Part shown: in pieces, positions 63,351 to 64,000 of the stretch
Numbering within the stretch: position 1 is the stretch's first letter
Layout of the letters: every line of letters starts with the position of its first letter
Origin: Styela clava
Taxonomy: Eukaryota > Chordata > Ascidiacea > Stolidobranchia > Styelidae
DNA length: 64,000 bases
Direction: 5' to 3'
Assembly (NCBI RefSeq): GCF_964204865.1
Contig: NC_135259.1
Span: 2,790,001 to 2,854,000 of the forward strand
The notes under the pieces: model-generated
Databases searched by the model: none
What the model was told of the DNA's origin: nothing
Seen by the model: the letters and a program-made list of their open reading frames with translations, nothing else
Position numbers and translations under genes: made by a program

Positions 63351-64000
63351 ATCCCCTATTCGCCTCAAAATATTCTGCACATCTTTCACTCCAGTCTGAA
63401 AGTGATTTTTATATATGTTTTAACCAATATTAGTCAGAAAATTGAGACATTGAAAAATGAGAATAAAGTTGTTGAGTTTGTTATTTAGTTTATCCGTTCT
63501 GGCTTCTTTCGTTATGTCAAATTGAAGAACTTATACTCTTTCCAGCACCACGGAAAACGAAAATAGATATTAACAGTCAAGTGACGATTATGGCACGAAT
63601 CCTAGACTTGGGCTGGAACGCGTACACGTTGAGAGAGAGCCAAGTCGGTACTGGTTAAAAACCGCAGAACGTGTTCATCAATACATATAAATACAAATCT
63701 CCAGGAAACATCTGCGCAATGGGATTATATATTATCATAGCTCTGCGTTAGCAAATATTCAAATTTAATTTTGAATGTCTGAATCAAAAGTGTGAACTGT
63801 TCACGTTACCGGCATTTGGGTCTGACGGATAGTTGAGTCATTAGAAAGAAATTAATTATCATGCCCACTTACTCTTTACGAATTTTAATTCATATGATTC
63901 AGAATATCGTCAGAATAAGAGATAATTTCTATTTTTTAATTATTCCCATAAATGATTTAGTTTCCCATCTACCGACTTCATCATGCCTCGCATATAACCC
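63351..64000. other. Window end, no gene recognised
   Basis: AT-rich sequence with no convincing ORF, splice-linked exon or transposon end. Confidence 0.5.

Noticed and set aside
1..64000. CRISPR arrays, operons or bacterial systems
   Set aside because: No spacer-repeat structure; genes are intron-split and eukaryotic.

Overview
This is animal nuclear DNA: AT-rich, with intron-split genes that have canonical GT-AG junctions, and crowded with DNA transposons. My best guess is a deuterostome invertebrate, probably an ascidian-type tunicate. The clues are a MAP17-like small membrane protein, a mucin/EGF/ZP membrane protein, short to medium introns, and many hAT-type elements with 8-bp target duplications. 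The species is not proven. Exon models below were built by eye from splice signals and reading-phase bookkeeping, without transcript data.

Layout. 66-2460 (-): broken envelope-type glycoprotein gene whose best match is the herpesvirus gB class III fusion-protein family, probably the 3' end of an env-bearing retroelement or a viral insertion. 2763-8185 (-): 13-exon gene for a soluble von Willebrand A-domain protein with an intact metal site. 9.1-13.1 kb: degenerate duplications and miniature elements. 14056-17740: nearly complete hAT transposon with perfect 8-bp target duplications, whose transposase 3' end has been tandemly amplified. 17.99-20.28 kb: dead Ty3/gypsy pol with a hAT MITE inside its integrase. 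20.85-22.6 kb (-): LINE remnant. 24068-27312 (-): six-exon secreted lipocalin-like gene. 28.6-36.0 kb: an unidentified ORF head-to-head with a complete 15-exon NASP histone-chaperone gene that carries a tRNA-derived SINE in intron 1. 38974-41392 (+): four-exon MAP17-like PDZ-binding membrane protein. 43786-44289 (-): intronless glycine-cleavage H protein. 47975-54849 (-): mucin/EGF/ZP transmembrane protein, lacking only its first exon. 57.4-63.35 kb: hAT relics, including a triple nest, and an SDR dehydrogenase fragment.

The host genes do not form a pathway; they are ordinary neighbours. The window's most unusual content is mobile: the gB-like envelope relic, the internally amplified hAT transposase end, and several transposon-in-transposon insertions whose order can be read from their target duplications.
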